10,715 nt of DNA, from contig CAYZXK010000205.1 in assembly GCA_964482395.1 (NCBI GenBank), forward strand, positions 1 to 10,715, read 5' to 3'. Below the pieces are notes generated by a model. It was not told where the DNA came from, did no database searches, and saw nothing but the letters and a program-made list of their open reading frames with translations. Source of the stretch: CAYZXK01 sp964482395. Its GTDB lineage: Bacteria; Planctomycetota; Phycisphaerae; UBA1845; Fen-1342. Positions within the stretch are counted from its first letter, which is position 1. Each line of letters starts with the position of its first letter. This document shows, one piece after another, positions 6,784 to 10,715 of the stretch. A program made the translations under genes and the position numbers.

Positions 6784-9700
6784 TCACCCCCCGGGCCCAG
6801 GCGGCGCTTTATACTCGCGTGTCATTGTGGCATACAGCGCCGGCACGATCACCAGGGTCACCAGAGTGGCCACCAGCAGACCGAAGATCTGCACGTAGCA
6901 CATCGGCTCCCACAGCGGTCCGCCCCGCACGGCCAGCGGCACCAGCCCGCCGACCGTGGCCAGCACGGTCACCAGTATCGGGCGCATTCGGACCAGGGTG
7001 GCCGCCGTCAGGGCCCATCCCAGGGGCTTGCCGGCCTGGCGCAGCTCCTCGATGCAGTCGAACAGGACGATGATGTGGCTTACGATCACCCCGGTCAGAG
7101 AAGCCACCCCCAGGAACGCCATAAAGCCGAAGGGAGCCTTGAAGATCAGCAGGCCCATCAGTCCGCCGACCACTCCGAACGGGATGGCGGCCAGGACGAT
7201 CAGCGGCCGAATGGTGCTGTTGAACTGGATGACCAGCATCAGGTAGATCGCGGCCAGGCAGGCCGCCAGTGCTCGGCTCACCTCTCTGAACCCTTTGCGC
7301 TGCTCGTAGTACTCCCCGGCCAGCTCGTATCGGTAGCCCGGCGGCCAGTCCAAGGTCTCAAGCCGCGGGCGCAGTTGCTCCACGATCCGGCTCGGCAGAA
7401 CGGGGGGCAGAACGTCGCACTTGACGGTCAGGCAGCGCTGGTGGTCGCGGCGGCGAATCTTGGGTGGAACCGATTCGATCTTGAAGTCGGCGATCTGCCG
7501 CAGAGGCACTCGCGCCCCGGTCAGCGAACTGATCACGTACATGTTGTAGAGGTCGTTTACGCCGCTCCGCTCCTCGTTACGCAGCCGCAGTTTGACGTCG
7601 ATGAGCCGATCCTCCTGGCGCATCTGAGTGACCGCATAGCCGGATAGACCCGCGAAAAGCAGCCCGGCCACATCTTGGTTGGATATGCCCGTCAGGCTGG
7701 CCCGGTCCGGATTGACATTCAGGGACACCTGGGGAATCTCGGGGTCCCAGTCATCGTGCGGATCGTCCGACCCGGGAATGCCACGGAGGAGGTTCTTGAC
7801 CTGTCCACCCAGTCGGCGGAGCTGCTCGGTGTCCGGGCCGAGGATCCGCACCTGCACCGGCAGGCCCACCGGCGGCCCGGTCTCCAACTGCTGGATGGTG
7901 AGCCGGGCACCGGCGATTTGCGCCGGCAAGGCCCGCTTGAGCCGGGCAACCACCGACCCGGTCTGCCGCTGGTCGCGGGTATGCACCAAGATCTGGGCGT
8001 AGTTATCGGCCCGCTGCTCCGGAACCACCGACAGCCAGAAACGGGGCCCGCCCGCCCCGACGAAAGTCGTATAGGAGTCGATGAACTGCCCCTCCAGCGA
8101 CTCGATGCATCGCAGCACCCGCTCGGCCTCAGCCTGGGTCTGCCAGATCGGCGTGCCGTCGGGCAGGTACACGTTCACCGTGAAGACCCCGTGCAGGTCT
8201 TTCGGGAAAAAGGCCGTCCCTATCAAACGCGTCAGGGCAACCCCCACGGCCAGCAGCCCGGCGCAGATGGTCAGCACACGCCACGGACGCCTGAGCGACC
8301 AGATGGTGAAACGGCTGAATACTGCCGCCAGGCGGGCAAACAACGCGTCGCTGCCCAAGCCGGTCGGGACCGGCCGGGGCGGTCGGACAGGTGCTTGGCC
8401 CGTCTGGCCCCCAGCGGCCGAGTGCGCGACCCAGGTCTCCAGGCCGGGCTGGCCTCGCAACAGGTAGTAGCCCAGCAGCGGCATGAAGGTCATGGAGACG
8501 AACCGGCTGGCGATGAGGGACGCTGCCACCACGATCGGCAAGGAGTAGACGAATTCCCCGGTGACCCCACGGATTAGCAGGAGAGGAAGAAAAGCGACGC
8601 AGTTGGTCAGCGTGGCGTACAGGATCGCCCGAGCCAGCTTTTGCGGCCCCTGCCAGGCCGCCACGTCCCGTCGCACGCCCGCGGCCAGCTCGCGATTGAT
8701 CGCGTCCGCCGCGACCACCGGATCGTCCACCAGCAGCCCCAGGGCGATGATCAGGGCCCCGATGGAAACCTGCTGGAGGTCGATGCCCAAAGCCTGGCAT
8801 ACGCCCAGCGTCAGGGCGATCGTGACCGGGATCGAGATCGCCACCAGCGTCGCGCTCCGCCATTCCATCAGCAACACGGCTATGACCACCACGATCACCA
8901 CCGCCTCGATCAGGCAGTGGTTGAACTCGGCCAGCTTGTGGCGGACCTCAGCCGGCTCGTCGGCGGTGCGGTCAATACGCAAGTCGTCCGGCAAAACCCC
9001 CTCCAGCTCGGCCAGAGCCGCATCCACCTGTCGGGCGAAATCACGGATGTGAGAGCCCTTTACCTGGCGGACCACCAGCGTGATGGCCCGCGTGGTCTGA
9101 AGTTCGGACGCCTGCCCGCTGGCCCCGGAAGCCGAAGCGGCTCGTCCAACTGGCAACCCATCCCCAGCCTCGACGGTTTCCCCCGGCGCTGCTTGCGTAC
9201 TTATGCCCAGCGTCCGCTCGGTCAGCCAGCGATACATCGGAGTCTGCGATTTGCCGCGACCAGGCGGGACCTTGATGGTGCGGAAGTTGAGCACGTCCGG
9301 CGGATCGACATATCCGCGAGTGATCTCGACCAGATCGCGCAGGTACAACGGGTACCCGCCGACATCGCCTGACTGGTCGTGTGCCAGGGCGCCGGTGCCG
9401 ATCGCCAGCCTGCCCGCTTCGGCTTGCGGCTGGCAGATGCCGACGACCACGTCCCCAATCTCCTGCTCGCTCTTGAATTCGCCCGAAGGCCGGACGATCA
9501 GGTTCTGCTCCCGCAGGTCCAGCCGCCCACCGGGTAGATTGGTATTGCGTTGTTGCAGTCGGCTGATGATGAATTCCGGCCGGATGCCGAACTGGCTGAA
9601 CCGCTGGCCGCTGTAGCCGAGGGTGACCTGTTCTTCCTGCTGGCCGACCTGCTCCACCTTGGCGACGGCGGGGAAGCGCTTCAGCCGGTCGCGAATCTGG

Positions 9701-10581
9701 TCGGCGAATTCCCGCAGCTCGCGATAGGTGTACTTCTCGCGGGCGTTGCGGCGTAGAGCAGGTTCCAGCTCGTCCAGCTCACGGATGAAGAAGCCCGGCC
9801 ATACATCCGGATGCCATTGGCCAGCGGCCTGCGTCTGACGGGCCCAGGTCTCGACCACCCGGTCGAACTCCTCCGGCCCGCCCCGGAGCTGGAAATCGAC
9901 GCACCCGGTGCTGGCGGCCTCCAGAATGCGACCGTCCGCAATCAGGCCGGTCTCGGTCAGCCGCTGCAACAGCGTCCGGCCCAGCCGCAGCATAGCACTG
10001 CGAGCCACCGTGCTGGGGTAAACCAGCACCCCGCTGACGCGGTTGGCCCGATACTCCGGCCGGCAGGCCGTCCGGGCCGGCTCCAGGACCTTCCGGATGG
10101 CCTGGGCCCGCAACTCAATCTCCAGGTCGGACACCGGCGGACTGCTGACCGTCAGCATCAGGGCCACCGTCTCGCCATAGTCGGTGTTCAACTGCGGCCG
10201 GACCGGCAGGTCGGCCACGCGCGGCAGGTCGGTCAGCTCGTCCAGCTTGGAATGCAGATCCTGCCAGACTGCGGCGGCGTTCTTCTCGCTTTCGCGCAGT
10301 TCCACGTAGACCACCGACAAGCCGGGGCGGCTGAGCGAGCTGACCGTCTCGACCGAGGGATTCTCGGCCAGCTTGCGCTCGATCTTCCGGCTCACCTCCT
10401 GCTCGACCTTCTCGGCCGCCGCCCCCGGATAAGGCGTGATCACCACTGCGTGCCGGACGGGAATGATCGGATCACGCCGCTGCGGCATGGCCAGGTAGGC
10501 CAGCGCACCCCACACCAGCGTGGCCAGCAGGGCGGTCCAGGCGACCGGCCGCCGATAGACGAAGAACTGGCTGGCTGTCAC
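6784..10581 (-). CDS. RND efflux transporter permease subunit, long form
   Basis: Inner-membrane proton-driven pump of the AcrB/COG0841 superfamily, working with a periplasmic adaptor and an outer-membrane channel. TM1 lies near 12-32, after the usual FFVYRRP. The porter start carries PYPGAAAEKVEQEV (50-63), and TM2-TM6 lie near 555-708. TM4 holds the proton-relay pair D619-D620 in LGLLVDDPVVAADAI. TM7 is at about 768-788 and TM8-TM12 at about 1102-1252. At 1265 residues it is about 200 longer than AcrB. Extra sequence lies in the first porter region (about 150-285), in a G/A/S-rich linker (about 436-498) and in the TM6-TM7 loop (about 712-745). TM10 has GVIVSHIIVLFD (1164-1175) without AcrB's lysine. 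The GTG start overlaps the TGA of the adaptor gene by 4 nt and follows GAGGGGG at 10592-10586. The substrate cannot be told from sequence. Confidence 0.92.
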   Translation of the reverse strand: MTASQFFVYRRPVAWTALLATLVWGALAYLAMPQRRDPIIPVRHAVVITPYPGAAAEKVEQEVSRKIERKLAENPSVETVSSLSRPGLSVVYVELRESEKNAAAVWQDLHSKLDELTDLPRVADLPVRPQLNTDYGETVALMLTVSSPPVSDLEIELRAQAIRKVLEPARTACRPEYRANRVSGVLVYPSTVARSAMLRLGRTLLQRLTETGLIADGRILEAASTGCVDFQLRGGPEEFDRVVETWARQTQAAGQWHPDVWPGFFIRELDELEPALRRNAREKYTYRELREFADQIRDRLKRFPAVAKVEQVGQQEEQVTLGYSGQRFSQFGIRPEFIISRLQQRNTNLPGGRLDLREQNLIVRPSGEFKSEQEIGDVVVGICQPQAEAGRLAIGTGALAHDQSGDVGGYPLYLRDLVEITRGYVDPPDVLNFRTIKVPPGRGKSQTPMYRWLTERTLGISTQAAPGETVEAGDGLPVGRAASASGASGQASELQTTRAITLVVRQVKGSHIRDFARQVDAALAELEGVLPDDLRIDRTADEPAEVRHKLAEFNHCLIEAVVIVVVIAVLLMEWRSATLVAISIPVTIALTLGVCQALGIDLQQVSIGALIIALGLLVDDPVVAADAINRELAAGVRRDVAAWQGPQKLARAILYATLTNCVAFLPLLLIRGVTGEFVYSLPIVVAASLIASRFVSMTFMPLLGYYLLRGQPGLETWVAHSAAGGQTGQAPVRPPRPVPTGLGSDALFARLAAVFSRFTIWSLRRPWRVLTICAGLLAVGVALTRLIGTAFFPKDLHGVFTVNVYLPDGTPIWQTQAEAERVLRCIESLEGQFIDSYTTFVGAGGPRFWLSVVPEQRADNYAQILVHTRDQRQTGSVVARLKRALPAQIAGARLTIQQLETGPPVGLPVQVRILGPDTEQLRRLGGQVKNLLRGIPGSDDPHDDWDPEIPQVSLNVNPDRASLTGISNQDVAGLLFAGLSGYAVTQMRQEDRLIDVKLRLRNEERSGVNDLYNMYVISSLTGARVPLRQIADFKIESVPPKIRRRDHQRCLTVKCDVLPPVLPSRIVEQLRPRLETLDWPPGYRYELAGEYYEQRKGFREVSRALAACLAAIYLMLVIQFNSTIRPLIVLAAIPFGVVGGLMGLLIFKAPFGFMAFLGVASLTGVIVSHIIVLFDCIEELRQAGKPLGWALTAATLVRMRPILVTVLATVGGLVPLAVRGGPLWEPMCYVQIFGLLVATLVTLVIVPALYATMTREYKAPPGPGG

Positions 10582-10715
10582 GGTGCCCCCTCACCGGCTT
10601 CGCCCGGCAGGACCCGCACCGGCATCCCCTCTTCCAGCCGCCACGCACCGGTCACGATCACTCGCTGCCCGATCTGGACCTCGCTGCGGTCCGGGAGGAT
10701 TTCGACCTGGTTATT
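10578..10715 (-). CDS. RND periplasmic adaptor (membrane fusion protein), C-terminal end
   Basis: The window keeps only the last 45 residues of this leftward gene; the remainder lies beyond the right edge. The tail reads VEILPDRSEVQIGQRVIVTG, then LEEGMPVRVLP. This is the typical end of HlyD/AcrA-type adaptors, in which a 'V..G....V.V.G...L.dG..V.v' pattern closes the membrane-proximal beta domain. Its TGA overlaps the GTG start of the RND transporter in a GTGA junction, so the two are translationally coupled as usual for adaptor-pump pairs. The adaptor would link the pump to an outer-membrane channel, whose gene is not in view. Confidence 0.8.
   Translation of the reverse strand, partial: NNQVEILPDRSEVQIGQRVIVTGAWRLEEGMPVRVLPGEAGEGAP

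Noticed and set aside
6757..7647. Continuation of the DUF47-like start as a 319-codon open frame
   Set aside because: After about codon 23 the frame is antisense to the RND gene and gives Q/H/D-rich sequence typical of antisense translation, with no DUF47 features. Only the first part is biologically meaningful.
7675..8577. 300-codon plus-strand open frame
   Set aside because: It is antisense to well-conserved RND sequence and shows no domain or ribosome binding site.

Overview
The window is GC-rich bacterial DNA, about two thirds G+C by eye. It looks like a piece of a Planctomycetota-type genome, perhaps Phycisphaerae-like and perhaps from a metagenome. The reasons are a TPR-fused GT39 membrane glycosyltransferase, an unusually long RND transporter with a VDDPVVAADAI helix, and a PflX-type radical SAM protein. 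This assignment is an inference from protein style; no marker gene is present.

Left part (1-5413). A divergent gene starts at the extreme left edge: only its start codon, a perfect Shine-Dalgarno and an extended -10 promoter are visible. Reading rightwards is a tight four-gene unit: a GT39-type glycosyltransferase with about seven TPRs (179-2452), a small single-pass membrane protein with an extracytoplasmic beta-rich domain (2520-2963), a second GT39/ArnT-like glycosyltransferase (2968-4644) and a PAP2 phosphatase (4646-5413). Gaps are 67, 4 and 1 nt. The set suggests envelope lipid or glycan modification: GT39 enzymes use polyprenyl-phosphate sugars outside the cytoplasm, and PAP2 enzymes dephosphorylate lipid carriers or lipid A. 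The PAP2 protein departs from the family consensus at three motif positions, including PSGE in place of PSGH. A hairpin at 5489-5508 probably ends this unit.

Right part (5414-10715). All complete genes here read leftwards: the end of a membrane fusion protein (10578-10715), overlapping by 4 nt an RND transporter of 1265 residues (6784-10581), then a PflX/COG1313-type radical SAM protein (5590-6546). Between the last two lies a rightward fragment at 6688-6756. It has a good ribosome binding site and about 23 codons resembling the N-terminus of DUF47/PhoU-like (Pit-accessory) proteins, then runs into the 3' end of the RND gene. It looks like the remnant of a phosphate-uptake gene cut by a rearrangement or an assembly junction.

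No tRNA, rRNA, CRISPR array, insertion sequence or phage gene was recognised. Nothing forms a clearly new multi-gene system. The best leads are the truncated DUF47 start, the altered PAP2 active site, the GT39/anchored-protein/GT39/PAP2 operon, and the extra domain in the RND pump.
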